Positions 1-10,998 are shown, numbered from the stretch's first letter. The stretch: DNA of 64,000 nt from Cladorhizidae sp. MBARI D1340-BT2 (GCA_028752905.1 JAQNBH010000056.1:1-64000); one strand, 5' to 3'. Numbers and translations are program-made. Notes: generated by a model not told the origin, from the sequence alone.

Positions 1-128
1 GCTATGACAGATCCCCACTCTAGAACTAGCATATGTACCTTTCAGCTATGACACCTCAACTCTACTCTTGACCTAGCATATGTACCTTTCAGCTATAAAA
101 CATCTCTACTCTTGACCTAGCACTAGCT
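1..128. repeat. Short tandem repeat, unit about 47 bp, cut by the window edge
   Basis: The phrase AGCATATGTACCTTTCAGCT occurs at 28 and again at 75, each followed by a similar CTCTACTCTTGACCT stretch. A partial unit lies before position 28 and a truncated one begins near 119. The repeat probably continues left of the window. No coding sense is visible. Confidence 0.75.
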
Positions 129-565
129 AAACTAGCTTGGCAATAGCTAAGTATTTCTAGACATTTTAGTTTACTGTTAATAGGCTTAGCTCTAGTCAAA
201 TCTTACATTGTGTTCGTGACTTACATCCGGTTTACCGGGTGTCCTAATTTATTCCCTCTCTCTAAGGCGTTTAAAAAGATTGAGAATTTCTTCACAAATC
301 ATGCAATATTGGTGTAATGGTTAGTTCCTGTATAATCCTCAGTTTGGGTCCTTACGGATATTCTTCCTTGTACTTTGAACCTGAGCACCACTAACCCGAT
401 GGGAATGAATGGAGGACAGAATAATGAAGGCAACGATAATCTCATGTTTTGCCACTAAGTCAGCCGAGTACAGACTCCTCATAACAGCTCATTTCCAATA
501 CATGGTGATAGTATGTGTTTCATTGCAGTAAGTAGCGCTGATGTTGTAGTTGTTACCCTCCTAGC
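129..565. other. Non-coding stretch, nothing recognised
   Basis: AT-rich sequence without a usable reading frame. The string TGGTGTAATGGTTAG near 310-325 resembles a tRNA A box, but no matching B box or cloverleaf follows, so no RNA gene is called. Confidence 0.4.
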
Positions 566-690
566 TATTAATGTTGAAAAACTCTCAATGAACTTTCAGT
601 TGAAATAATATACAATACCAATATCAATAATCAACTTGAAATTGTATTCTCTCGATGTTTCGCCTAGATGCTCTATCCTTCATCAGAGGG
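566..690. repeat. Dispersed repeat, copy 1
   Basis: This segment shares its order of motifs with 2776-2895: a CAGTTGA-like block, then TCAATAATCAACTTGAA, then CGATGTTTCG and CTTCATCAG. Here the hairpin seen in copy 2 is degenerate. Same orientation as the other copies. On the minus strand the segment reads like the tail of some invertebrate retroelements, which is only a suggestion. Confidence 0.65.
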
Positions 691-1084
691 AAGCATCTCG
701 TCCAAACGTGGAGAGAATGCAATTTCAGGGTGATTATTGAGAAAGTTATTGTAATTAATAAAGTGTGCTACTTGCTATTACCACTCCTGAATAACACAAC
801 AGGAGCTAGAGGAAAAGGGCAAACTTTACAGAGCACTCATATTTGATAAATCAGGCCAAAGAACACAGGATTAGTGTGTGATGGAGTTAAGAGTACCCAA
901 TTCTCTACTCTTAGACCTGATTTTTGGGGACTTGGATTTTAATACTCTGTATGATAACCACTTTTGTCAGATCAATTAGTCACATACAGCACATACCCAG
1001 CAAGCACTTCTGCTTTGGCCTAGTGAATAAGTATTAATACTAGCATAGTATATTATTATTATGTTCTGCATACATTATATCTAT
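691..1084. other. Non-coding stretch, nothing recognised
   Basis: AT-rich sequence. The only open frame, starting near 655, runs out of the dispersed repeat, is 63 codons long and resembles nothing known, so it is taken as chance. Confidence 0.4.
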
Positions 1085-1275
1085 CCATAACTACTTCCCT
1101 CTCCTCTCTCCCTCTTCTCTCTCTACCACTCCTTTCTCTCACTCTCACCCTATCCTCCTCATCTCTCTCTCCCATTTCTCCCCCTGTACTCCACACCCCC
1201 CCCCCCTTTCCCTGCTCCTTTCTCTCCCTTTCCATTATCTCCTCGCATCTCTCTCCCACTGCCCCTCTTCCTCTA
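1085..1275. repeat. Polypyrimidine tract (CT-rich low complexity)
   Basis: Nearly 190 bases on the plus strand are almost only C and T, mainly CTCTCTCC and CCTCT words with a run of about 12 C near 1196-1207. The minus strand is purine-rich and gives a spurious open frame of Arg, Glu and Gly. Long mirror-like purine/pyrimidine tracts can form triplex DNA; this is a general property and nothing here proves use. Confidence 0.85.
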
Positions 1276-1445
1276 CACTACAAATCAAATTCACAACATT
1301 TACAATATGTAATGTTGGTATTGAAAGTCACAATGATGAAGATTATGAGATATTGCACAATATTCTGATGAAAACAAAATACCAACTGAAAAAAATTAAG
1401 TATTAAAATAAATTATGTGTTTTTTTATTTTGATTAATTGAAGTG

Positions 1446-1838
1446 CTATATAGCAGAAATCAGTACGACTTGCATTCTATTATGAACCATATATGCTATC
1501 TGTAGTTCAATTCCATATCCTGGCAGCAAACTTCTCTTGCATGTGGCATCATGAAATGAGAAATCCGCAATGGCCTTCATGGAGTGGACGGACTTGACAT
1601 TATTATGCTCATTTACTCTCTCATGAGGCTTTGAGTATTTGGTGACGTTACCATCTTCCCCTACTTTTTCTGCCATTTCAATCACTTCAAGATAATAAAA
1701 CAACCATTTGAATGCACATGAAGCAAATGGTTTTGTGTCTTTAATGTACCCTTTTAATTCAGGTATACATGGGTTGAAGAAATCATCGGGAAGATGTAAT
1801 CGTACGTCCCTCTGAAATGATGGCTTTTTGGAGAACAC
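1446..1838 (-). CDS. Hypothetical ORF, 130 codons, possible exon or relic
   Basis: An uninterrupted minus-strand frame starts MFSKKPSFQRDVRLHLPDDF and has a mixed amino-acid composition with no low-complexity bias, containing FASCAFKWLFYYLEVIEMAE in its middle. I do not recognise a family. No signal peptide or membrane segment is convincing. Sequence upstream on the minus strand (1839-2100) has several stops, so if this is coding it is either a single exon or the remnant of a longer gene. It lies among transposon relics, making a degenerate transposon ORF the likeliest alternative. Length alone is weak support in AT-rich DNA. Confidence 0.3.
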   Translation of the reverse strand: MFSKKPSFQRDVRLHLPDDFFNPCIPELKGYIKDTKPFASCAFKWLFYYLEVIEMAEKVGEDGNVTKYSKPHERVNEHNNVKSVHSMKAIADFSFHDATCKRSLLPGYGIELQIAYMVHNRMQVVLISAI

Positions 1839-2775
1839 CCTTTCAGATTGAAATGAGGCCTATTGTGCTCAAGGTGAAGTGTTCTTCACTTCGTTCAGTG
1901 TCATCCATACCTCCACCTAGTTCCTCCATCTAATCTCCTCATCTATGAAACATGTGTTTTAGGCAATTGAATCTTGCCCAAATTTGTGAAAGAAAGTCAT
2001 CAGATGATTTAAAGCCTCTGCATCTGAAGGACCTGATAAATTCCAGCGATGCCCACCACTCGCTATAAGTAACATCCTAAATTGTGCCTGTCATCTGCTG
2101 GGATCCCGAGGTTGGGATCATCTGTTCTCCACATATTGGATGGCAAAAGGCCAAATGGGAGGAACCTTAAAAACATGGTAAGCTAGCATGCGATGCAACG
2201 TCTGCTAATATCATGGTCTTGCTATGTACCAGCTGTGCAGGTGCAGTACATGCAGCAGAGGAAAGCTGGCCAATTACATGTTTGGACCTTAACCACTCCT
2301 TCACTGCAGTTACCATAGAGACCATGGTGGGTTATTGGACTTAATTCAATGAATTACATCAAAGATTTTGTCACAAGATTTGTCCAGAGTACTAGTGAAG
2401 TGAAACCCATTGCTTACCTTGTCCAGTGACTATCTGTGTCATTGCAATGGAGAAACTTTTTCTGTTTGGGCAGTCATTACTTTAATTTAGTTTATGTATA
2501 GTTAAATATTTGTTTTTGCTCGTTATTTAATATAATGACTGAAATGCACCAAATGCAAAGATCATCGTATATACCAGTTTGTCCAGGTGACACCCTTGCC
2601 TTTATCAAGGTCTAGAGAAGCCATTATTGTTCGAATTACTCCTACAGAGGCTCTCTGTGGCCATTCAGAACGAGAATGCTGTTGATGCCAATGGACCAAT
2701 AGTCAGATAGACTTTTGGACAATATTTTATCCATTACCTCCCATCTTTTCTTTACTTTTTTTTGGCTAACTTAAT
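1839..2775. other. Non-coding stretch, nothing recognised
   Basis: No frame of useful length, no terminal inverted repeats and no tandem structure noticed on either strand. Confidence 0.4.
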
Positions 2776-2895
2776 TATAATAATCTCAGTGAATTCTCAG
2801 TCAACATAATGACATTAAAATCTCCTTCTCAATAATCAACTTCAAATTTTATTCATTCGATGTTTCGACTAGTGCTCTAGTCTTCATCAGGAATA
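2776..2895. repeat. Dispersed repeat, copy 2, with hairpin
   Basis: The best-preserved of three copies. It contains TCAATAATCAACTTCAA followed by ATTCATTCGATGTTTCGAC and a small hairpin, GACTAG-TGCT-CTAGTC, then CTTCATCAGGAA. The matching copies are at 566-690 and 22,044-22,121, in the same orientation. The boundary at the CATCAG end looks shared between copies 1 and 2. Confidence 0.7.
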
Positions 2896-4307
2896 ATCGG
2901 GAGGGGGGGTGGTTAATATAAAAAAGAGTATACTACCTAGACAAGACAATAAATAATAATAATAATAAAATTATTAATAATGACTTAAGGTAGGCTTTTA
3001 CCATTTTTTTAATGATTTAAAAAAAAATTTTTTATTGCTCTATTCTATACCTTTATGCATGTAGTTGTTATGTTTCAAGTTTCAGAGTATTTCAATGCTC
3101 CATTATGAAGTTATTTACCTTTTTGTGCATTTATCAAGCTATATACAAAATACCGTTTGAATCTTGAAGACGGCGCTCCTGCCAAAGGTAAGCGTATCTC
3201 CCTAACCGTTCATGATAGAAGTCTGGAAAAGGACTCTAAATGAAGCTCTCAGTAAGCTTCCAATTACCATATTTACCACGCAGCCCTGTGCTGTCATCAC
3301 ATGATCTGCGCATCCTGTCAGGCAACCGTCATCATTTCGATTTTTACCCAAAAAAATACCCCCCAAAACACACCCACTTTTCATGGCTTCTCCTGAAAAT
3401 CACTGTTTCCGAATCTGGAAATATTCTAACTTGCTCATTTTTTAATGTATACAAGATTTTAATATATCATTTGAAAGCCCTTTCCCTGCTCTAAAAAGTG
3501 AATGATTAAAACATGTTTAAGTCCATCCATGGTGGAGGTATGCATATGGATATACATACCATGTTTAGAACTTCAGGTTGACCTCTCTTAAAATTCAGTT
3601 GTTGTGCTAATGATATTTTTAGCCATTCACTTTGCACTTCTATGATCACTCTAAGCATTTCCTAAGTGGGAAGTGGTTAGGACTAAGTGGCCATGAGTTA
3701 GAATATTTGCCCCTGATACTGAGGTGGGATCCATAACTTCACCTAGGTAGTAGATATGCAAAATCTGAGCATATCAAAAGAAAGCACATTCAATACACTG
3801 CATCTTGATAAAATTTCACCTGCATTGAGAAATAAATAAAAAAGTTATGACAAGTTGTGTCGACCACCCCAGAAATGGTAAAAGCCTCCCTTAACCAAAA
3901 CTAGAAATAGAAACAGGATACACAAATAATATTATTAACAAAAAAAAAGGGTCCACCAAGAGACACCGTCGGAGTTACGCATGGGCCATTGCTTTCCCTG
4001 TACTTTGCTATACTCTTCCGTTCAACTCATACAGAAATGTTCAAGACCTGATTCTCATTGCGACCAGAATCTCACTAAGAATTGGGGAGAAGGAGTAAGT
4101 AGGTCCAAATTGGTAGACTTACCTTCCTTAGCGAAAATCGCCAGAGCTCCCATGCTACTGGTGCTACATCAGTATAACAGAGGACAGGTTATGTCATAGA
4201 CAAGATGCTTGTCATGGCCATGAGATCATAGTGAGAGTGCCTTATACCTGGAAGTATACATATAATTGTTCAGATTGGCTGAGTCAGAATAAAAGCAGAA
4301 GATTAAG
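2896..4307. other. Non-coding stretch with AAT microsatellite
   Basis: Contains an AAT-rich run near 2950-2970, poly-A and poly-T runs around 3005-3035, and no frame I can support. At 3675-3745 a weak tRNA-like arrangement (GTGGTTAGGACTAAGTGGCC, later GAGGTGGGATCC) might be an old tRNA-derived SINE head. Short open frames at 3240-3494 and 3981-4199 resemble no family and are treated as chance. Confidence 0.35.
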
Positions 4308-4548
4308 CTGCACAAAACTCCTAATGCCAAAACTACTTGATCTTAATAGGCAGTCTCTTGTGACCAGGCCAGATGCTGCACATCACTTCTGATCCCAAGA
4401 CCACCTAATATTAACAGACAGAGTCTCTTACGATAAGGTGGGATGCTGCACAACATTCCTGATACCAAGACTACCGGATTTTAACAGTTCGAAACTCTTG
4501 TAATCAAGCTGGATGCTGCACAAAATTCCTCACCGCAAGTCTTTATGA
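4308..4548. repeat. Degenerate tandem repeat, unit about 70 bp, 3.5 copies
   Basis: GCTGCACA recurs at about 4308, 4375, 4447 and 4517, each followed by a TCCTGAT-CCAAGAC-like block, a TTAACAG block and a CTCTTGT-like block. The copies differ at many positions, so the array is old. Confidence 0.7.
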
Positions 4549-4881
4549 ACAGCTTCATCATGCTTAAAGCATAATACCAGCTGATCTTTACCAGATGAAT
4601 TCTCACATTCATCCACACCATAATGGTAAACTATTCAGCAATGTGAATTTATTCAACTATCCCATGAAGAACGGTGTGAGAAATGAGTCATAAGACTTCA
4701 TTCTGGACAACTGGACTTGTCGTTCTTTCTTTCTAGCAACATCATTATAATAAGACTAATTTTATTTAGCCACTGCTGCTGAGATGTCATGATCGATCAA
4801 TAGATCTACTTTTTTTCCCTTTCCACATGATCATCATTCCAAATATTAGCATATATGGTAAAGTACGAATACAAATAGCTG

Positions 4882-4899
4882 TATATATATATATATATA
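4882..4899. repeat. TA microsatellite
   Basis: Nine uninterrupted TA units in AT-rich DNA. Confidence 0.85.
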
Positions 4900-4945
4900 A
4901 CATAAATTAGGTATTGGACATTTAGGATAATATAATTGAATCCCC

Positions 4946-5487
4946 TTAATATTTCTCTCTACCAATAACCTCCATATTTTGAAGAAAGTTCACCAGCATT
5001 CTTCGATTGAGCTTTCTTTCTTCTTTGTGTGCTTCATCCAATATTTTCCAAAATGTTTTGCCAAGTGAGCTGGATATCAGTCTAACAGCATCAGCGTGGT
5101 ACTTCGATAGCTGGCATATCCTGCATTGATTGGTTACCCATAACAAATAGTAAGTAACATTACACGAATTGTCTATATAGCTAGTTATATGGCTTTAAGT
5201 AACCACTCTTGAAGAAGTATCTTTGCATATTGATATAGCCTTGACTGATGTAGGCTTTGTCTCTTGGCAGAATTTACATTAGAACGGTAGAAACAAAGCA
5301 CAGTCTTGGGCTTCTTGATAGTCCAACTACGACTACTGTGCAAACATGCAGGTTTCAAGCTTCTTTTTTCTCCCTTGTACCAAAATCGAAAATATTGGCT
5401 GGTGAGGGACAGAGATATTTTCTTGTGAGATACTAATTGACAGCAAGTTAGTCTGCCAAGCTGAAGAATTGGTACTGGCCATTGCAC
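4946..5487 (-). other. Two adjacent hypothetical minus-strand ORFs, possibly one broken gene
   Basis: Frames at 5487-5185 (100 codons) and 5146-4946 (66 codons) lie close together on the minus strand. The second reads naturally (CRICQLSKYHADAVRLISSS, then an acidic and basic helical stretch with WKILDEAHKEERKLNRRMLV) and looks more protein-like than the first. I recognise no family. They could be exons, parts of a decayed transposon ORF, or chance. No splice pair is convincing enough to join them. Confidence 0.25.
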
Positions 5488-5804
5488 ATTAGTTATTTTA
5501 CACGCCTACTTCTTTTCTATCTGTTTTTTTCCTTCCTTCCCTTCATTTATTGGTTGCAGCCAGGACCGCATGGAGGCACCTGCCCATAGTACAAGACCTG
5601 CCCATAGTACAAATGTAGAATGACTCATCGACCTACTAATGGGACGTACATGTACGAATGAGGCTGCAAGTGTGATGAGTGCCCGACTATAATTTGGTCT
5701 ATGACCCGGTGGTAATAATAATAATATAATAATAATTCCGTGATGGCCCACTTGGAGCACGTGACATACATACACACACATGCACACACAATATACACTA
5801 TTCA

Positions 5805-6396
5805 CTAATCTTGATTGTACATTAGTTGAGTTCTGTCAAATTTTGACACAAAAGTCAGGTCCAAAGCTCTCAGTTTCTGAAAGATCCACTGATCCATGTC
5901 AAGATCACATAAGACCTGGAAGTTAAAAACTTCCCTGTGCTTTCCTACGACATGGGAGAAAAGTCTGGTCTGGAGTTCATTTTCTTCACACATCGGGTAC
6001 AGCTTATTTCCCCTCCGATGGTGGCTCATCAAGTTTGACAGGGACTGCATTCCTTTCGTGTGTCGATGCTTGAATATCAATAGCTCGTTCCATATTCGCA
6101 GCCACCCCACATCTTCCTCCTCCCTTGCTTATTAGTGAAGACTTTTCCTGACATTTTACCAGGTGATGCATATAGTACACAACCCTCAACAGTTCCTTCA
6201 TCTCCTTCCCCCACCTTTCCTCACCTGCCAAGACTTTTACTGTACATTTCACTCTGCACATTTCTTTCAACTCCATACATTCCTTTACCAGACAGGTATT
6301 CATAACTCCTCCACCCAAAGACTCTACAACCTTTCCACTGACAGTCTCCCCTTTACCGTCCAAGACATGCTGCACCTTCCTACCCCTACATGCCAA
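5805..6396 (-). other. Two overlapping hypothetical minus-strand ORFs, possible frameshifted gene
   Basis: Frame 6396-6004 starts MACRGRKVQHVLDGKGETVS and frame 6110-5805 continues with HRHTKGMQSLSNLMSHHRRG and a Cys/His-containing stretch. They overlap by about 107 bp in different frames, as expected for a gene broken by a frameshift, but overlap of two chance ORFs gives the same picture. No known domain is recognised. The region is slightly richer in GC than its surroundings, which is mild support for former coding use. Confidence 0.25.
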
Positions 6397-6880
6397 AGTT
6401 GGTAAAGGTCGTCACGCCACCGCTGCCACACAACGTGCGCAATACTGGGAGGCGGTAGGAGGTCAAGCCATGCTAGTACTTGTGCTGGACAAGTTTGTTA
6501 GAGCTGAATGAGTCCTAATTAGGTGAGTGTTTAGGGTATAATATGTAGTGTCTAGGTACTTTCAGTTTGCTACAGCCTTTATGTTAAAAGTATGTGGGGT
6601 TGGGTGAATTTCACACAGAGCTCCGCTCTCACAATGCTAATAGAAAGCAGCTGTTAAAAGTGGTTGTTATTGTTGTTTCTTTTTATTTTACCTCTGGTAC
6701 AATCATGAAGGAGGGACAGTTGTATTTAAAATAAAAAATTTTTAACTTGTGGTTACAACTTTAGAGCTCCGTAAATTTTGCAAACTTCATGGTATCGACT
6801 TGATATATAGCTTAAAAGATAGGTCTCTCAGTGTTTTTCAAGTGCAAAAATTAACATGGTACGAGTGGCTAGAGGAAGCT
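6397..6880. other. Non-coding stretch, nothing recognised
   Basis: No supportable frame or repeat was seen. Confidence 0.4.
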
Positions 6881-6881
6881 C

Positions 6882-7043
6882 TAGCGCATACAATGACCGT
6901 TTTGAAAAATTTATAACCTAGTCAGACACGTGGGTGCAAAATTGAAGGCGTTGATTGTCAACTCCCTCAATTATCCACCCGCCCGCTTGACCAGGTAATA
7001 CATTTTTAACGGCCTATTCAAAACGCTCATTGTATGCGCTAGG
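6882..7043. repeat. Inverted repeat pair, MITE-like, arms about 27 bp
   Basis: The left arm CTCTAGCGCATACAATGACC plus GTTTTGAA is matched on the opposite strand by the right arm ending at about 7043, with few mismatches (the right arm has GAGC where the left has GACC). The arms enclose about 105 bp. No clear target-site duplication is visible, so a small non-autonomous transposon is possible but unproven. Confidence 0.55.
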
Positions 7044-7045
7044 AA

Positions 7046-7152
7046 CATCACATCCCTCCCCTGCTCATACCATTTCCCCCCCTGCTCATACAATTCCCCC
7101 CCCACCCCTGCTCATACAATATCACCCCCTGCTCATAAAATATCCCCTGCTT
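7046..7152. repeat. Short minisatellite, CCCCTGCTCATA core
   Basis: The core CCCTGCTCATA recurs five times with C-rich spacers of varying length, giving a loose period of 24-28 bp. It starts just outside the inverted repeat at 6882-7043. Confidence 0.75.
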
Positions 7153-7366
7153 GAGAACTGGTCTAGCACAGAGATCTATGGCTAAATAATAATTGGTAAG
7201 ACTAAAACTTAATCACCTGCAGCTTCTTTCCTTCCATCTTTCCTTGACTAAACTTTCCTTCCATTACTTCACTGAGTCAATTTTGTGGATTCCATCCTTT
7301 CAATCCCCTCTTTATGCTTTCACAGTTTCACCTTGCTCTTCTTCTGCAACTTGCTAAAAAGGCTAA

Positions 7367-7815
7367 AAATATCAAAATTTTAAATATTGGTCACAGGTAA
7401 AAAAGGGAAAACATACTCGGGCATCTTCCTTCACAAAATCCCCACCCCCAGCATATTTATTGTGGAATCTTTAACTTTCCTCTCTGAGTTAACACAAACC
7501 TCCTCCTTCCTCTCCTCCTCTCCTCCTTCCTCTACTCCTTTTTCTCTGCTCCTCTTCTCCTGCTCATCAATGTGAGCTGAGTCAAGAAACAGAATACAGT
7601 ACTTAGTAGGTGATAATTAATTAAAACTTTATCGACAGATGTCAGTACGTGTAAAGCCATGCACAGTACACATTCCACACAGCCTCAGGCCCCACCTTCC
7701 TCTTCTGTTGGTTTACAATTCATCTAAAAATATGAAAATTTTAAATATTGGTCACGGGTAAAAAAGGGAAAAGGGAAAACGTTCTCGGGCATCACACTAC
7801 ATATTCGGCACCCCC
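7367..7815. repeat. Direct repeat pair of about 85 bp, 360 bp apart
   Basis: The stretch ATTTTAAATATTGGTCAC followed by GGTAAAAAAGGGAAAA and CTCGGGCATC occurs at about 7367-7454 and again at about 7727-7812. The second copy has an extra GGGAAAA. A CT-rich run (7490-7570) lies between them. Confidence 0.8.
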
Positions 7816-8029
7816 AAGATATTTTCCCCTTCAGGGTCAGGCTTGTACTTAAAATAACATGAATCAGGATATTTAAGTACATAAAATAATAATTATGGTG
7901 TTTCATTTAATATAATCCACTACATCATATTATCCACTAATAGCCAACACCTGCAGCCTGTAGTCGAATCCAGGACCTCCGCCACATCCGTAGTCCCCCC
8001 TCGACCTAAGGATTTTTTATATCAGTCAA

Positions 8030-8945
8030 CTATTGTTTTGGCCACAATTCCATTTTTACATACCTCCATTCCACCAAATGATCCAGTGTAGTTAGCAGCG
8101 CAATTCTCGTGATGTGCCTCCCACCAGTCCAGGTACTTTCAGAGCTTACGTCCAGCTCTTTGTCACTCGTAGCACCACTTGCTAAGCACCTCTGTATCCA
8201 GGACCTTGCCAGTCTCCCTGGTAGCAACCACAACAATTCTATAGATAGCTATGTGTCCATGCCTTGACCATGTGTACCGTCACATGTCACTCGCACATCT
8301 ATGATCTCATCAGAGGTAGCATCCTTACGAATGTGTGCAACAGCAGATGGGAACTGAGCCTCTCTCTCAGCAGAAGTAGCGACAGCGATCTTGTCATTGT
8401 ACTTGGAGAAAGCAGGCTTAGAGACAGGGGGCAGCATAACCATCATAGCAGTAAATGTCTCCCAGCCTGCCCTCCCCTTTCCAATGGTCCTCATAGCAAG
8501 GACTGACTTGCCGTTGACGCTCAGGTCCTCCTCACGGTAGGGGTCAGTGATGAAGGCTTGCTTGCCTCAAACAGTGCAGCAAAGAGCAACCCTTGACACC
8601 AACCCCCTCCTGCACTGCCTGTCTTCTGTCCAGAGAGTGGAGTGTCAGCATGAGAAAATGCTTGGAGAGTGCTGAAACTAACCAGAAAGTCGAAGTCAGA
8701 GATAGGAGGAGAAGAGGAGCTAGAAGGAGAAGTGGATAGCGAGGGCTGAGTGAGGGCCAGCTTCTTCTTTGAAGCTGAAAGTAATGAAGCTGAAGGTAAG
8801 GCCACTGGATCAGGCGCCCACAAAACTGAGGCAGGCGTATCAACTACCGCTGAGGCGACTGGGACAGGCATCCTCCGAGTATTACCTGCCACTGGGGCTG
8901 GAGCCTCAGCCTTCGAGAAGGCCGTGGGTCGCTTCTTACAATAGA
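8030..8945 (-). pseudogene. Mutator-like transposase relic (metazoan type)
   Basis: Read on the minus strand, three frames succeed one another. The first (about 8945-8521) has a Ser/Pro-rich section and FLVSFSTLQAFS. The second (8520-8249) has VNGKSVLAMRTIGKGRAGWE, then LPPVSKPAFSKYND and DVRVTCDGTHGQG, with the Asp of the usual (S/V)DGTW-type motif. The third, in another frame from about 8236, gives ETGKVLDTEVLSKWC and, after a stop, ENCAANYTGSFGGMEV. These blocks match in order the Mutator-like transposase domain proteins common in invertebrate genomes. At least two frameshifts and two internal stops show that it is dead. No terminal repeats were found. The family assignment is from remembered motif order, without a database search. 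Confidence 0.7.
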
Positions 8946-9919
8946 GAGATTCTTACAATAAGAGAGAGCGCTTTCGTCTTTGTGACATCCGTACAAATTG
9001 GATATGAAAATCACCTGAGCACTTCCTGAAAATGTAGGACTGACTCTGGGCAGTTACCATGGCATTATTGATGACGTATTAAGCTTCATTTAGAGCCTAT
9101 TCCGCCTCCTGTGGGGTAAGCGATCGCCGAGAAAAAATTACTGCGGACTGAAGGATTGCTTAGTTGCTTCTTCTTGAACATTGTGCATTAGTCTGTTTAA
9201 AATGCCTCCATGAAATCCTCCATAACTTTTTTTCTGGACCAGAACAGCCTTCCAGGTTTTGAACACGGCTCATGCAGAGCTACAGGTAGGTTATAAAAGG
9301 GGGGAAAATAGAAAAATTTCAGAAAAATGATTTACAACCCCCTTAAGAAGTCTACATAAAAAGTCTACATAAACCCTTGAACAACAGTTAATACAAACCT
9401 TGGTTTTTCGAAGTTTTTGATTGTGTAAAATTGATTGACTACGAAAAATTAATTGACTACAAAAAATTGATTGACTACATTCTAAAAGAAAATCTGATTG
9501 GCGTGAGTGACAGAGCAAGTAAACCAGATGCCCCCACATCGACTGATCATCTTGATCTGAAATTCTGAACACAGAAAAATAATGATCCCGTTGCAAAAAT
9601 CACACTTGTTGGGTGAAAATAAAAATTAAAAAAATTGATTTCAGGTTACTTTTGGAGTGAAGATCTTTCTTTTTTAATGCAAAATGACTTATTTATTTTT
9701 GACACGTAAGAATTTCAGCTCACCGAATTTACCATGAAAAACCCTATGTTCTGTTTCAGTGAAGCAGTTCTCCATCTTTGATGCCATTTTTGGTTGGAGG
9801 TTAGACGAGGCTGCATAATCTTTGTGTGCACATGGGTGTCTGTGCATTAGTAAAAACTGGGATATTGTATGGGTGTAGTCAAAAGGTTGAAGAGATGCTA
9901 CTCAGTTTTGATTTATCCA
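8946..9919. other. Non-coding stretch with a small 19-bp tandem repeat
   Basis: At about 9416-9480 a unit like AAAAATTGATTGACTAC is repeated three times. The rest shows no supportable frame; the 101-codon minus-strand frame at 9596-9291 crosses this repeat and is taken as chance. Confidence 0.45.
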
Positions 9920-10485
9920 GAGGCAGTCGAGGTAATACATAACATGTTGAAGGATGAGACTCTAGAGGAAAGAAGAAAGAATTGTATTTCTGACTGATGA
10001 AATTGTTGAACTGTTATAGATTTGCCTGAAATCCATCTACTTTAGCTTCAAGGTGGACTTCTACAAACGGAGTAAAGTGGCTGCTATGGGTTCTCCTGTC
10101 TCGGCTCTATTGGCCAACTTATGCATGGAATTCTTTGGGGAGCTGGCCTTGGAGTCACCACAACAAAACTTGTTCTATGAAGAAAAAATGATACTTTCTG
10201 CATAGTAATGAGAGCGACAGAAATGACTCCTAAACCACCTGAACAGCCTCAGGTCTACAATCAAGTTGACCTGTAGTTGGAGGGATGACCAGTTTCCTTT
10301 CCTTGACTTCTCACTGCATAGGAGAGGAGAGGATGACTCGACAATATCCAGTAATAAAATTAAAAAAGACACATTGAAAGATACTTTCACAATGGTTCAC
10401 ACCAACCTCATCACATGAGAAGAGGGTTTGTCAAGAGCCTCTATGACACAGCCAGAAGAATTGCCACCATGCAACGGAACTGAAC
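9920..10485 (+). pseudogene. Penelope-like element reverse transcriptase relic
   Basis: Blocks of a Penelope-type reverse transcriptase appear in the right order on the plus strand. EAVEVIHNMLKDETLEER starts at 9920; after a frame change DEIVELL, a stop and ICLKSTYFSF follow from 9996; then FYKRSKVAAMGSPVSALLAN and LCMEFFGELALES, the typical AMGSP box. After another frame change the catalytic Y-x-DD area is reduced to NDTFCIV, followed by LLNHLNSLRSTIKLTCSW and FPFLDFSLHRR (10,210-10,330), and finally HHMRRGFVKSLYDTARRIAT (10,400-10,470). At least three frame changes and stops make it non-functional, and the first Asp-containing box is damaged. A GIY-YIG endonuclease domain, present in many Penelope elements downstream, was not found. 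Confidence 0.8.
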
Positions 10486-10783
10486 AGGGAGAATGACTTG
10501 CTTTGACTAATTTTTTTTAAAGAAGGAATGATGTCGGCTGAAAATCGTCAAACAAGTTTGAGCATCTTTTGTCACTTAGCTGTGCAATTGAGGCTTGTCC
10601 ACTCTGTAGGCTTGGTTGTTGTCATATGGCGACTTATACATAACCCGCTGTGCACTTGACGGCAAGACATTCATTGGCAATAAACTCAACAACCAAAGGC
10701 AAGACATGCATTGGTAGTAACCTCAACACCTAAAGGCATAATGGGATGAGATGGCCCAATGTTTCTTTTTATTCCATTGTAGA
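10486..10783. other. Spacer between the Penelope relic and the piggyBac-type element
   Basis: No frame is supportable. A short direct repeat (GGCAAGACAT followed by CATTGG, at about 10,662 and 10,699) is visible. The distal part could be decayed Penelope tail. Confidence 0.4.
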
Positions 10784-10787
10784 TTAA

Positions 10788-10801
10788 CCCACTCACCGGC
10801 G
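10788..10801 (+). repeat. Left terminal inverted repeat of the piggyBac-type element
   Basis: CCCACTCACCGGCG directly follows TTAA and differs by one base from the inward reading of the right end. A small palindrome CCGCC-GTAT-GGCGG lies just inside, at about 10,806-10,819. Confidence 0.85.
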
Positions 10802-10998
10802 TTGCCGCCGTATGGCGGTCTGACTTTCATAAATCGAAAAGAAATACTTCTGATCGTTTATAAGCTATACGTTATATACCATAAAATAGCGCTATTCAAA
10901 CCTATTTAAACGTCGAATATTAACTAAATCACTTCCGGGTAACCAAGGAAACGAAATCTTGAAACGCGCCACGTTTTTTAGTTTTGAAGATTATCAAA

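Noticed and set aside
307..360. tRNA gene (TGGTGTAATGGTTAG looks like an A box)
   Set aside because: No B box at the right distance and no cloverleaf pairing.
1059..1259. Arg/Glu/Gly-rich minus-strand ORF
   Set aside because: It is the purine strand of the CT-rich tract.
7955..8010. tRNA B box near TAGTCGAATCCAGG
   Set aside because: It deviates from the B-box consensus and has no A box or acceptor stem partner.
8750..9029. Plus-strand ORFs over the Mutator relic
   Set aside because: They lie antisense to recognisable transposase blocks and match no family.
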